Virus record (IMG/VR): IMGVR_UViG_3300037961_003768
Coordinates: 1-28,395 of that record
Strand: one strand, 5' to 3'
DNA: 28,395 nucleotides
Source: a virus
In this document: positions 1 to 8,248 of the stretch, piece by piece
How positions within the stretch are numbered: the stretch's first letter is position 1
Layout: each line of letters begins with the position of its first letter
Position numbers and translations under genes: made by a program
The notes under the pieces: generated by a model
Databases searched by the model: none
The model's input: only the letters and a program-made list of their open reading frames with translations
What the model was told of the DNA's origin: nothing

Positions 1-2
1 AC

Positions 3-329
3 AGAGAAAGATGTTTAAGATATTTTTATAGGTCAAGAAATGAATCAAATGGAACTGTTTGGTTTGGTTCAATGACAAACGCAGCTATGGGATGCACACA
101 TCAATTTCCAGTTATAATGAGAGCAACTCCAACTATGGGATATGGATGGACATCTGCTTATAGTGGAAATACCTTTGCAGACATAATTACTGGAGGTACA
201 TCAACTTGGACACTAACACAGAATCAAGTTGGTAGAGAGTGTGTAAAAAATATTTATGATAGTGGAAAGACTGGAATTACAGTTGGCAGACAGTATGGAA
301 CGCACATGGAGGCAGACGCAGAACTATGA
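3..329 (+). CDS. Tail fibre/tail protein, C-terminal fragment (cut by window edge)
   Basis: The reading frame is open from position 3 to the TGA at 327-329, so the gene starts outside the window; the ATG at 72 is internal. The visible 108 residues contain 'RSRNESNGTVWFGS' and 'CTHQFPVIMRATPT', a pattern I know from C-terminal domains of phage tail fibres and receptor-binding proteins, where a short strand-rich module ends the fibre. It lies just before two more fibre-like genes, which supports a role in the adsorption apparatus. The exact fibre type cannot be told from this fragment. Confidence 0.7.
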   Translation, partial: RERCLRYFYRSRNESNGTVWFGSMTNAAMGCTHQFPVIMRATPTMGYGWTSAYSGNTFADIITGGTSTWTLTQNQVGRECVKNIYDSGKTGITVGRQYGTHMEADAEL

Positions 330-502
330 GTTATAAATGGCAATTAGGAAAAATAGGTTTAATTGATTTAACGACTGGTAAATCAATACCAAAAGACGAA
401 GATAACAGACATTATCAAGAGTGGAAAATTTGGGATGCACAACCTGAAAATACTACTCAAGAGCCAGATGATGATCCAAATAATTTTGGAGGTGGTGAGT
501 AA
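326..502 (+). CDS. Small acidic hypothetical protein, 58 aa
   Basis: The ATG at 326 overlaps the TGA of the preceding tail gene, and the TAA at 500-502 overlaps the ATG of the next gene. The product begins MSYKWQLGKIGLIDLTTGK and ends in an acidic, Asn/Gly-rich tail (EPDDDPNNFGGGE). A GGAGG lies at 308-312, somewhat far from the start. I recognise no family. Its position between two tail fibre genes with coupled starts suggests an accessory tail or fibre protein, but that is inference. Confidence 0.65.
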   Translation: MSYKWQLGKIGLIDLTTGKSIPKDEDNRHYQEWKIWDAQPENTTQEPDDDPNNFGGGE

Positions 503-1317
503 TGGCATATTTAGGTAGAGGAATAGAAAACTTATCAGATAGAGTAGTATTAGACTCATTAACTGCTAGTGCTACTGCTAGTTATACCTTGCAATTAAAT
601 TCAGTTAATTTTGTACCAAGTAGTGCATCATCACTAACAGTTAGTTTAAATGGAGTTATCCAAAAACCAGATAGTTCTTATACTGTATCTGGCTCAACGC
701 TTACATTCTCTAGTGCTTTAACTTCGTCTGATAGCATAGACTTTATTATTGCTGAAAGAGGAATTACTTTACAAACTCCTAGTGCTGGTTCAGTTAATAC
801 AGATCAGTTAGCTGCATCTGCTGTTACCAATGCAAAGATTTCATCAACTGCTGCTATTGCTACAACAAAACTTGGATCTGGTGCTGTGTTGCAAGTTGTA
901 AATAGTTCTAATTCTGGAAATTCGTCTAACACAACAAGCATTAGTTTTACTGATACAGTAAATACTTTAAATATAACTCCTTTATCAAGTAATAGTAAAA
1001 TTGTAGTTATGGCAGACCATGCTGTTGCAATAGCTCCAGGTTCAGATGATACAAGAATAGATGCAAGACTTAGAGAAACAACTACATCAACAACAATAGG
1101 AGACAAAAGATTTATTGGTGCAGACCAAACCACTCTCAGTAAATTAAATCTTCCTTTTGCTTTAGTTGGTGTTTTAACAAATTCATCAACTGCTCAAAAA
1201 ACTTTTACAGTGCAAGTTAGAAAAGGAAATGGCTCCGCAGGTCAAAGTGGAGCAATTGATTTAAACTGGTACACCAACGCAGTTCACAATATGATTGCAA
1301 TGGAAATAGCTGGATAG
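502..1317 (+). CDS. Tail fibre protein, 271 aa
   Basis: It is rich in Ser, Thr, Ala and Asn with almost no Cys, as phage fibres are. The N-terminus (MAYLGRGIENLSDR) is of the kind seen in marine phage fibres. A strand-rich segment with an LNGVIQ motif follows, then a collar-like stretch ending NTDQLAASAVTNAKI, which is typical of fibre shafts. The last ~140 residues form a separate beta-rich tip domain (ISFTDTVNTLNITPLSSNSK) that resembles most of the next gene product. The start is fixed by the TAATG overlap with the upstream gene. It probably contacts the host surface. Confidence 0.8.
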   Translation: MAYLGRGIENLSDRVVLDSLTASATASYTLQLNSVNFVPSSASSLTVSLNGVIQKPDSSYTVSGSTLTFSSALTSSDSIDFIIAERGITLQTPSAGSVNTDQLAASAVTNAKISSTAAIATTKLGSGAVLQVVNSSNSGNSSNTTSISFTDTVNTLNITPLSSNSKIVVMADHAVAIAPGSDDTRIDARLRETTTSTTIGDKRFIGADQTTLSKLNLPFALVGVLTNSSTAQKTFTVQVRKGNGSAGQSGAIDLNWYTNAVHNMIAMEIAG

Positions 1318-1329
1318 GAGAAATTAATT

Positions 1330-1770
1330 ATGGCACTTATAACTTTAAATAAATTAGCTTTACCTACTGGAAGCGTTTTAAATTCATATACAAATGTTAA
1401 TACAACAGCAGACAGCACAACATCTACATCTTTTGTTGCAAGTTCTAGTGCAATAACACTTACTCCAGTTTCATCTTCAAGTAAATTTTTACTTTTATTC
1501 AATTCTGTTCTTGAAGTAACAAATGGTTGTAGACCAGAATTTACTTTTTTTAGAGATAGTACCAACATAGGTGTTGGTCATAATAATTCTATTGTTAGAG
1601 ACCAAGATACAAGCAATATAAATGTAAGTTATGGTATGCACAAAGTTGATACTCCAAGTACAAGCAGTCAAATTGTGTATAAAATGTTTTTTAGAAGTAG
1701 TAATGGAAATCAAGCTTTTGCAGTTTCTGGTGGAGAAGCAAATTTAACAATTTTAGAAATTAAATCATAA
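1330..1770 (+). CDS. Tail fibre tip-like protein, 146 aa
   Basis: AGGAG lies upstream of the ATG. The protein is Ser/Thr-rich and follows the same order of elements as the C-terminal domain of the preceding fibre: a VLNS/VLQV start, an 'SF...ITL/NITP.SS.SK' strand motif, then beta-rich segments ending in a hydrophobic strand (NLTILEIKS). It looks like a free-standing copy of that tip domain, produced by duplication or by separation of fibre and tip. It would act at the fibre end as a receptor-binding or trimer-capping module. I infer this from internal resemblance only. Confidence 0.7.
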   Translation: MALITLNKLALPTGSVLNSYTNVNTTADSTTSTSFVASSSAITLTPVSSSSKFLLLFNSVLEVTNGCRPEFTFFRDSTNIGVGHNNSIVRDQDTSNINVSYGMHKVDTPSTSSQIVYKMFFRSSNGNQAFAVSGGEANLTILEIKS

Positions 1771-1784
1771 GGAGGTAAATCAAT

Positions 1785-2153
1785 ATGGTAGATATAGCAC
1801 AAGCAATCCAAGCATTAGACAGTTCAGCTCAATTCGTTATTCATGGTACGCCAACTAACGAAGCTGAATATCAAGAACAAGTTAAATATGTTTCTGGTGA
1901 AGATGAAAATGGTTCAGCTATTTTTTCTGATACGCAAACATTTACTTGGTCTGAAGTTTCAGCAAAGCAAACGGAACTACAAGCTGAGTATGATGCTAAA
2001 CAATATCAAAGAGATAGAGTATATCCAAGCATAGGAGATCAGCTAGATATGTTATGGCACTCAATAGATAAAGATGGAGATTTAAAATCAAAATATTTTG
2101 AATTCTATGAGGCAATAAAAGCTGTAAAAGTAAAACACCCTAAAAATGGCTAA
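1785..2153 (+). CDS. Tail fibre-associated small protein (assembly chaperone-like), 122 aa
   Basis: A strong AAGGAGGT ribosome site precedes the ATG at 1785. The C-terminal half carries 'RVYPSIGDQLDMLWHSID' followed by 'FYEAIKAVKVKHPKNG'. I recognise this as the signature of a small protein that often follows fibre genes in marine and other phages and is usually labelled a tail assembly chaperone or left hypothetical. The N-terminal half is acidic and less conserved in kind. It overlaps the next gene by 8 bases. The chaperone role is family guesswork; the resemblance itself is clear. Confidence 0.65.
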   Translation: MVDIAQAIQALDSSAQFVIHGTPTNEAEYQEQVKYVSGEDENGSAIFSDTQTFTWSEVSAKQTELQAEYDAKQYQRDRVYPSIGDQLDMLWHSIDKDGDLKSKYFEFYEAIKAVKVKHPKNG

Positions 2154-2487
2154 TATATATAAAAACGCTATGTTTGATCTTACAACGACAAACAAAACTA
2201 CAGTTTATACTTGTCCGACAGATAGAACAGCTTTAATAAAATCAATACAAATAACAAATATTCATACTGGTAATATTGAAGTTGAAGCCTTTACGACAGA
2301 CTCATCAAATTCAGGTGCAGAGCATGAAGTAGCTCACATAAGTTTATCATCTAAAACAGTCGATAATCTTGTTAAAGGTACTATGGTTTTAGAATCAGGT
2401 GATACTTTAAAATTAAAAGCTGGATCTGCTAATAATATAGCAGGTATAGTAAGTTATTTAGAAATATTTGATGAGAAAAGTGCGTAA
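2146..2487 (+). CDS. Small beta-rich virion-associated protein, 113 aa
   Basis: It begins inside the end of the previous gene, so translation is probably coupled. The sequence alternates hydrophobic and polar residues in strands: 'TTVYTCPTDRTALIKSIQIT', then 'TMVLESGDTLKLKAG', ending in 'GIVSYLEIFDEKSA'. Such short all-beta proteins lie next to fibre and neck genes in marine phages and may decorate the virion. I cannot assign a precise role. A hairpin follows the stop codon. Confidence 0.6.
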   Translation: MANIYKNAMFDLTTTNKTTVYTCPTDRTALIKSIQITNIHTGNIEVEAFTTDSSNSGAEHEVAHISLSSKTVDNLVKGTMVLESGDTLKLKAGSANNIAGIVSYLEIFDEKSA

Positions 2488-2490
2488 TTA

Positions 2491-2510
2491 TATTGTTGTT
2501 TTAAACAATA
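2491..2510 (+). repeat. Hairpin in the gap after the tail genes
   Basis: TATTGTT (2491-2497) pairs with AACAATA (2504-2510) around a 6-base loop, and a few more A-T pairs are possible with a bulge. No run of T follows, so it is not a canonical terminator. It sits between the tail genes and the ejection-protein genes and may protect a 3' end or weakly attenuate transcription. Confidence 0.4.
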
Positions 2511-2511
2511 A

Positions 2512-2517
2512 TATAAT
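2512..2517 (+). promoter_or_regulatory. Candidate -10 element (TATAAT) placing transcription start on the ATG
   Basis: A perfect TATAAT lies at 2512-2517, and the usual 7-base step puts the transcription start at 2524, which is the A of the next ATG. No Shine-Dalgarno sequence precedes that gene. No good -35 is visible 16-18 bases upstream. In such AT-rich DNA a chance match is possible, so this is only a candidate for a leaderless internal promoter. Confidence 0.3.
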
Positions 2518-2523
2518 ATATTT

Positions 2524-2967
2524 ATGAAATTAGTACGAATACCAACTCAAGAACTTGATAAAGTTTGGGGTTTAGTAGATAAAGACATAAGACAAGCTCT
2601 TAGTTATTCAAGTCAACTTACTGATTCAGAATTTGTATTAGAAACTGCAAAAGAAAATAAGTTTCAAATCTGGATTCTTTGGGATGAAAGTCAAAAGAAA
2701 CCAGTAGATAAATATTTTGGAGTTGTCGTTACTGAATTGATAACTAGAAAATTTGGTAAAGTTTGCCATATTTATATTATGACTGGCAAACAAAGACACA
2801 AATGGCAATACCTCATAAAAGATATTGAGGAGTTTGCAAAACAAAATGATTGTCAAATGATGGAATTGATTGCAAGACCAGGTTGGCAAAAAGTTCTAAA
2901 TAACTTTGGTTACAAAAGAACCCATGTTGTTTTAGAAAAGAAAATTAAACAAGAGGAGATAGAATGA
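2524..2967 (+). CDS. GNAT acetyltransferase-like phage protein, 147 aa
   Basis: The length and pattern fit the small GNAT-like proteins found beside internal virion genes of podoviruses. There is an N-terminal helical part, a central strand pair (FGVVVTELITRKFGKVCHIY), a basic turn (TGKQRHKWQYLIKDIEEFA), then 'QMMELIARPGWQKVLNNFGY', which matches the last strands of that fold. The pyrophosphate-loop motif of classic acetyltransferases (Q/RxxGxG/A) is not evident, so activity is doubtful. No ribosome site is seen before the ATG. The stop overlaps the next ATG. Confidence 0.6.
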   Translation: MKLVRIPTQELDKVWGLVDKDIRQALSYSSQLTDSEFVLETAKENKFQIWILWDESQKKPVDKYFGVVVTELITRKFGKVCHIYIMTGKQRHKWQYLIKDIEEFAKQNDCQMMELIARPGWQKVLNNFGYKRTHVVLEKKIKQEEIE

Positions 2968-3665
2968 GTTTTGGAGGAGGATCAAGTGGTGGATCAACCA
3001 CATCAGCAGTAACACCTTATGCACCAACAGAACCAGCATTAGCTCAAATAGTTTCTGAGGCTGGTCAATTATACGGACAAGGTGTAGGAGCATCAGGTTA
3101 CGTTGCACCGACAACACAAACATTACAAGGTCTGGCTGGACAAGAGGCTTTAGCAAGAGGTTCTCAACAACAATTAGCAGCAACTTTAAGTGGTCAATAT
3201 CTAAATCCTTTTTTACAACCTTTGTTACAAAAATCAGCACAAGATATTGCAACATCAGTTTCACAAGAATTTTCAGGAGCAGGTAGAACACCTGGATCTC
3301 CTATGTCTCAACAACAAGTAGTTTCAAGAGTAGCACAAGCTGCATTACCTTTAGCCTTCCAAGAGTACGGAACTGAAAGACAAAGACAACTAGGTATTGC
3401 AACAAGAACACCAAGTTTATTTCAAACAGGACAACAACTAGAGGCTTTGCAAAGGCAACAACAACTTGCACCACTTCAATCATTACAAAATTATGCAAGT
3501 TTAGTTACACCTATCGCATCTGGTTTTCCTACAACTGTAGGCGCACAACAAACACAAGCAAACCCATTAACAACTGCTCTAGGTGGAGCTGTTTTAGGAG
3601 CAGGATTACCTGGTGTAGGAGCTTTAGTAGGTGGTGGACTTGGATTATTAGGAGGTCTGTTATAA
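2964..3665 (+). CDS. DNA ejection/internal virion protein, Gly-Ala-Gln rich, 233 aa
   Basis: GAGGAG precedes the ATG. The product opens with a Gly/Ser-rich segment (MSFGGGSSGGSTTS), continues as an Ala/Gln-rich helical region with 'GRTPGSPMSQQQ', and ends in a glycine-zipper-like hydrophobic segment (GGAVLGAGLPGVGALVGG) that could insert into membrane. This composition is typical of podovirus ejection proteins that leave the capsid with the DNA and help span the envelope. It is the first of four such genes in a row. The assignment rests on composition and context, not on a conserved motif. Confidence 0.65.
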   Translation: MSFGGGSSGGSTTSAVTPYAPTEPALAQIVSEAGQLYGQGVGASGYVAPTTQTLQGLAGQEALARGSQQQLAATLSGQYLNPFLQPLLQKSAQDIATSVSQEFSGAGRTPGSPMSQQQVVSRVAQAALPLAFQEYGTERQRQLGIATRTPSLFQTGQQLEALQRQQQLAPLQSLQNYASLVTPIASGFPTTVGAQQTQANPLTTALGGAVLGAGLPGVGALVGGGLGLLGGLL

Positions 3666-3775
3666 TGGATAAAATAAAAAAAATATATTTTGATTTAGAA
3701 AGAAAAGTCAAAGAGAAACCTATGAAGTTTTTTATAGGTATGTTTATTCTTTTTGTAATCGCAATAATAATTTAA
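3665..3775 (+). CDS. Single-span membrane micropeptide, 36 aa
   Basis: The ATG at 3665 overlaps the preceding TAA (TAATG), and the frame ends with TAA at 3773-3775, three bases before the next ATG. The product has a basic N-terminus (MDKIKKIYFDLERKVKEK) and a C-terminal hydrophobic span (FFIGMFILFVIAIII). By the positive-inside rule the N-terminus would stay in the cytoplasm. Its tight fit between two ejection-protein genes supports it being real. It may be a membrane accessory of ejection or lysis; the function is unknown. Confidence 0.6.
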   Translation: MDKIKKIYFDLERKVKEKPMKFFIGMFILFVIAIII

Positions 3776-3778
3776 AGC

Positions 3779-4939
3779 ATGGATAGATTAAAAAAATACG
3801 CTGGACTGCTTAATGATGCAGCTCCTTCAGGTGAGTTTTTAGCTTTTATAAATAAAGATGAAGCTAAAATGCTAGAGGATGCAGGTGGTTCTGGCTTATT
3901 AACAAGATTTGGTATTCCATCATATAGAGTTGGCGGACAAGCTGGTAGAGAATATGGTGGAGGCGGTGGAAACAGAGGTGGCGGTGGCTCTGGTGGCGGT
4001 GGCAACAATGATGGAGCTGACAGAGATGGTGGTAGTTCTGCAAGAGAAAGAGCAGCACAACAAGCAAGAGAAAGAGCAGCACAACAAAGAGCAGCACAGA
4101 AAGCAGCTCAAGAAAGAGCAGCTAGAGATAGGCAAAGAGAACAATATGCTGCTACAAGAACACAAACACCAAGAACCCAAACTGTAAGTGTTCCTGATAG
4201 AGATGATGCACCTTATCAAATGGTTGGTGGTCAAAGAGTTGCTATTGGAGATCCAAGAGCTGCTGAACTTTCTAATGTCATAGATACAAGATCACCTTTT
4301 GAAAAAGGAGTTGCTAGTGTAGTTGATTATTTTAAATCAGGCGGAATATTGGGAGCAATAGGAAGAACTTTATCACCTTTATCTGCATCTATACAAAAAA
4401 AAGCTATGGAGTTTGGTTTAACAACTAAAATAAATAGACTTGTAAATAAAAAAGGTTCAACACCAAGAGAAAATAATATTATATACAGAGATGAATTAAC
4501 AAAATTAAGAAATGATTTGGATGGTGTTAGAGATGGATCATTTACACAAAACGACTATACAGCAAAATATGGTAGTGGTGATGCAACAAATCCGTTAGAC
4601 GCATCATTTAATCCTAATACGTTATCAGGTTCAGAGAGAGATAATTTACAAAATTTATTTACACCTGAATTAACCTATGCAGTTTCAGGATCAGCACCAC
4701 AACCATCAATGGTAAATCAGTATTTTTCTAATTTAGGTATGAGCAATCAATCTCCTCTTTCATCTAAATTAGAAACAGACTATAATGCAGCAAAACAGAC
4801 TATGAATAGTTTATTGGGTATAGTACCCCCAAATCAGCAGTTTGGCTTCTCAGCAGACCCCTATGGCGGTCTAATGGCATCAAATTTGGCTACTAACCCT
4901 TTTAACATTCCATACTTACAACAAAGAGGATTAATATAA
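3779..4939 (+). CDS. Internal virion/ejection protein with Gly-rich and Ala-Arg-Gln repeat region, 386 aa
   Basis: The N-terminal ~50 residues (MDRLKKYAGLLNDAAPSGEF and onward) look like a conserved domain of marine podovirus virion proteins. Residues ~58-80 are almost pure glycine. Residues ~87-135 repeat the unit ARERAAQQ and variants, predicting a long charged helix or coiled coil. The C-terminal 200 residues are mixed, with 'SPFEKGVASVVDYFKSGG' as a likely helix. The neighbours on both sides are also ejection-type proteins. I propose a role inside the virion and during DNA delivery. Confidence 0.6.
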   Translation: MDRLKKYAGLLNDAAPSGEFLAFINKDEAKMLEDAGGSGLLTRFGIPSYRVGGQAGREYGGGGGNRGGGGSGGGGNNDGADRDGGSSARERAAQQARERAAQQRAAQKAAQERAARDRQREQYAATRTQTPRTQTVSVPDRDDAPYQMVGGQRVAIGDPRAAELSNVIDTRSPFEKGVASVVDYFKSGGILGAIGRTLSPLSASIQKKAMEFGLTTKINRLVNKKGSTPRENNIIYRDELTKLRNDLDGVRDGSFTQNDYTAKYGSGDATNPLDASFNPNTLSGSERDNLQNLFTPELTYAVSGSAPQPSMVNQYFSNLGMSNQSPLSSKLETDYNAAKQTMNSLLGIVPPNQQFGFSADPYGGLMASNLATNPFNIPYLQQRGLI

Positions 4940-5982
4940 TGGCTATACTAGATGATATAAGAAAAATGATGATGGAAAGAGCATCACAAGGTATTGGAAC
5001 AGGTGGTGGAATTATGGGTAATCAACAACAACCTGGTCTTTTAGGTGGTATGGCTAATATAAATCCTAATCTACTTTTAGGTGCTAATATAATTAGTTCT
5101 GGAATAAGAGGAGTTGATCCATTTTCAGCATTTACACCTGCTTTGATGCAAACAAGCCAAACATCAGCAGTGTTAGGAGAAATGGAAAGACAAAGAAAAT
5201 CAAAAGCATTTGTTGAAAAGTATAAAAAAGATTTACCTGAAGGAAGCACATTAAAAACTTTATTTGAAGTAAATCCAAATAAAGCATTAGATTTTATTTC
5301 AAAACAAGAATTAGCAAAATTAAATGCAGAGGGTAAAAGAACCACTGCTGTAAAAAATGCTTTAGCAATCGGATTAGTTCCAGACACAAAAGAATTTAAT
5401 GATTTTATAAGAGCACAAACAATTAAAACAGATGTGGCTGCACAAGCACTAGCACAACAAGGTGGTCAAGTTATTTCTCCAAGTAAAAGAGATGAAATAG
5501 TTAAAGATTTAGAATTTGTAAGAAAAATAGAATCACAATTAGGAAATGTAATACAAAAAGTAACAGATGATGAAACTTTGTTAGGAGGTATGGGTGCTGT
5601 AAGAAGGGGTGCAAATAAAATAGGAACTTTATTACAAGATTTAGACATAGATATTGAACCTTATCTTCCAAAAGGATTAGGAAAGGATTTTATATTTGAT
5701 CCTGATATTCCTACAATATCTGCATTAGAAAATACAATAGCAGCAGGTTATGCAAAAGTTTTATATCCAGGTCAAAAAATTACTAATCAACAAATTAATC
5801 AGGCAAGAGAAATAGTTAATTTAACAGGTTTTACTGGATCTGATGAAGTTAAAAATAGATTATTACAAGTTCAAAGAGAAATGAATAATTTTACAACATC
5901 TTATCAAAATTTATTAGAGGTAGATAAGAAAAAAACTAGATTAAGACTTAATCTTGAAACTGGCGAATTAGAGGAATTTTAA
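4939..5982 (+). CDS. Internal virion protein, helical, 347 aa
   Basis: It is coupled to both neighbours by TAATG overlaps. The N-terminus (MAILDDIRKMMMERASQGIG) is an amphipathic helix followed by Gly/Asn-rich sequence. The centre is strongly helical and charged, and the C-terminal third (KVLYPGQKITNQQINQAREI) resembles part of ejection proteins known from T7- and P22-like phages, where a large helical domain packs in the capsid core. No enzymatic motif is seen. The role is assigned from position and composition. Confidence 0.6.
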   Translation: MAILDDIRKMMMERASQGIGTGGGIMGNQQQPGLLGGMANINPNLLLGANIISSGIRGVDPFSAFTPALMQTSQTSAVLGEMERQRKSKAFVEKYKKDLPEGSTLKTLFEVNPNKALDFISKQELAKLNAEGKRTTAVKNALAIGLVPDTKEFNDFIRAQTIKTDVAAQALAQQGGQVISPSKRDEIVKDLEFVRKIESQLGNVIQKVTDDETLLGGMGAVRRGANKIGTLLQDLDIDIEPYLPKGLGKDFIFDPDIPTISALENTIAAGYAKVLYPGQKITNQQINQAREIVNLTGFTGSDEVKNRLLQVQREMNNFTTSYQNLLEVDKKKTRLRLNLETGELEEF

Positions 5983-8036
5983 TGGCTGAGATATTTGTAG
6001 AAGGTTTAGGCAATGTTAATATTCAAGGAGATGTTCCTACTTCTGAAGAAAAAGAAGCAATAATAAATCAATTAAAAAAAAAACAACCTAAAGAAGAAAC
6101 AATTCAAACACAAGATGCAGAAGAACAAAAAACTAAATCTTTTGTGGAAGGTGCAATAGACGCTTTTAAAACAAGAGATACTGCACTTATGGCTGGTGGT
6201 TTAGGCGGTTTTGCAACTGGTGCAAGGATGGGAGCTGTTGCTGGATCTCCTTTTGGAGTGCCTGGAGCAGTTGTAGGTGGTCTTGTTGGTGGAACTTTAG
6301 GTGCTACAGGATTTGGTCAAGTTTATGATATTGTAGATTCTTATATTCAGGGAGATAATAAAACATTTGATGAATCTGCTAAACAAGCATTAAAAGATGC
6401 AAAAAGAGAAACTATGTTTGGTATGATAGGATCAACTATTCCAGGTGTAAAACCAGCTATAACAAGATTACTTTCAAAAAGAGAAAAGGGAGAATTGATA
6501 GGAAAAGATGTTAGAGAACTTTATAATGCAGGAAAAAGAATTGGAGTTGATATTCTTCCAATGGATGTGTCAGGAAAAGTAGGAAAAATGTATGGTAGAG
6601 TTGTAGGTGTTTTTCCTATAGTTGGAAGACCTTTAAAAACATCAGCAGAGAGAAGGGGTCGTCAACTTAATTTGATTAAAGATCAAGTTTTAAATGAATT
6701 AGCACCAAATTCACATATATCAGATTTAGGTGTAGATATGTTTAATGCTGCAAGAAAAAGTTCTAAGGAATTTAGAAAATTATCAGGTGATTTATATAAA
6801 GTATTTTATGAACAGGCATCTCAAATTAATAAACCATTTATACCATCTAAAAATATAAAAGAATCTGCAAATTCTATAATTAAAGAGTTTCTACAACAAA
6901 GACCTAAAGAAGTTTTAACAAAAACTGTAGTAAGAAATGGCAAAAAAGTAAAAATAAAATTAAAAAAACCAATTAAACCAGCAGTAAATCAAAAATATTC
7001 TAATTTTATAAGAAGTTTATCAAGATTAGATGATTTTGTAACTCCTGCACAAATAAAAAAAATAAAACAAGATTTAAATTATTATTCTGATTTAGTTGCA
7101 GGAAAAGATGGTGCAGGAATTTTTAGATTAACAAAAATGTCAAAAGCTGCGGATGGTGCTTTAAGAGATTTTGATAATTATAATTTATCTGTTTTTGCAA
7201 AAGACCCAACAATTACACCTAAAACCTTACAAAAAATGGTTACAGATTTAAAAAAAGCTGATGCTTTTTATGCAAATGGAATACAAATATATAATAGATC
7301 AACAGCAGGTAGATTTAGAAAAGCAGATAAAAATATTTTTATGGCAGGTTTTGATAAACCTGGATCTATAGAACCAGACGAATTATTTAGTCATGTAATA
7401 AAAACAGGTTCGCCACAATCTTTAAAGGATTTAAGAAAATTAATTGGAGATGATAATTTTTCTAAAGTCGCAAGAAAAATAGTTGACAATGCTTTTACAA
7501 AATCCGCTATAAAAGATGATAAAAGTAGAAATTTATTATTTAATCCTTATGTTCTTGAACAAGAATTAGGAGCAATTGGTAAAAATCCTGAATTGCTAGA
7601 AAATCTTGTAAAAGGAACTAAATTAAATAAACAAAAATTATTAGATTTAATAGAGGTTTCAAAATCTCATGCAAATCTTGAAATACCTGATGTTAATTCA
7701 TTTATTCAAAGAAGGATTACTTTAGGTGGTGCAAAAAGCATTTTAGGTACATTTGCTTTAGGCGCAGGTGTTATTGCAGATCCAGTGGCTGTCGGTGCTT
7801 TAATTGGAATTACAAATAGAACTTCTGCTTTTTTTGCTAATCCAAAAAATGTAGAACTTGCAATTGAGGCTTTAGATATTACTGCTCCAAGATCAGTAAG
7901 ATATATAGCTGGAGAAAAATTACTGAGGGGATATGTAAAAGATACAGAGGGTGATGAAAAAGAAGTATATGAAAATTTATTAAAAGAATATAAAGAAAAT
8001 AAACCAAACATTCTTGAAGAAATGAGAGATTCGTAA
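5982..8036 (+). CDS. Large internal virion/DNA ejection protein, 684 aa
   Basis: This is the last and largest of the ejection series. Residues 5-30 (FVEGLGNVNIQGDVPTSEEK) match a short N-terminal motif, a small strand pair plus 'EE..AI..Q' helix, that opens many phage virion proteins. Residues ~67-112 form a long glycine-rich hydrophobic stretch suited to membrane insertion. The rest is Lys-rich and helical, with a second hydrophobic Gly/Ala segment near residue 590. No transglycosylase motif (ExxG...) stands out. It probably forms part of the trans-envelope channel during infection. Confidence 0.65.
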   Translation: MAEIFVEGLGNVNIQGDVPTSEEKEAIINQLKKKQPKEETIQTQDAEEQKTKSFVEGAIDAFKTRDTALMAGGLGGFATGARMGAVAGSPFGVPGAVVGGLVGGTLGATGFGQVYDIVDSYIQGDNKTFDESAKQALKDAKRETMFGMIGSTIPGVKPAITRLLSKREKGELIGKDVRELYNAGKRIGVDILPMDVSGKVGKMYGRVVGVFPIVGRPLKTSAERRGRQLNLIKDQVLNELAPNSHISDLGVDMFNAARKSSKEFRKLSGDLYKVFYEQASQINKPFIPSKNIKESANSIIKEFLQQRPKEVLTKTVVRNGKKVKIKLKKPIKPAVNQKYSNFIRSLSRLDDFVTPAQIKKIKQDLNYYSDLVAGKDGAGIFRLTKMSKAADGALRDFDNYNLSVFAKDPTITPKTLQKMVTDLKKADAFYANGIQIYNRSTAGRFRKADKNIFMAGFDKPGSIEPDELFSHVIKTGSPQSLKDLRKLIGDDNFSKVARKIVDNAFTKSAIKDDKSRNLLFNPYVLEQELGAIGKNPELLENLVKGTKLNKQKLLDLIEVSKSHANLEIPDVNSFIQRRITLGGAKSILGTFALGAGVIADPVAVGALIGITNRTSAFFANPKNVELAIEALDITAPRSVRYIAGEKLLRGYVKDTEGDEKEVYENLLKEYKENKPNILEEMRDS

Positions 8037-8248
8037 TGGAAAATTTATCTCAACAAAATAAGGAAAAATTAATTAAATTAGATGGTGAGATAAAGCTAAT
8101 AAACAACAAGATAGACACTATTAAAGACAATCACCTACAACATATTGACGAAAAGATAAACAATATCTATAAAGTATTATGGGTAGTTTTCGGAGTAAGT
8201 ATGAGTGGATTAGTAAACTTAGGGATTACCCTTATCTCAAAATTATAA
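8036..8248 (+). CDS. Coiled-coil protein with C-terminal membrane span, 70 aa
   Basis: Residues 1-45 are a charged heptad-like helix (KLDGEIKLINNKIDTIKDNH), followed by one hydrophobic span (VLWVVFGVSMSGLVNLGITL) and a short basic end. This tail-anchored layout is like XhlA/hemolysin-type phage proteins that sit in the inner membrane and assist lysis. The ATG overlaps the stop of the ejection gene. The last 70 bases also encode the start of the next gene in another frame. Confidence 0.6.
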   Translation: MENLSQQNKEKLIKLDGEIKLINNKIDTIKDNHLQHIDEKINNIYKVLWVVFGVSMSGLVNLGITLISKL

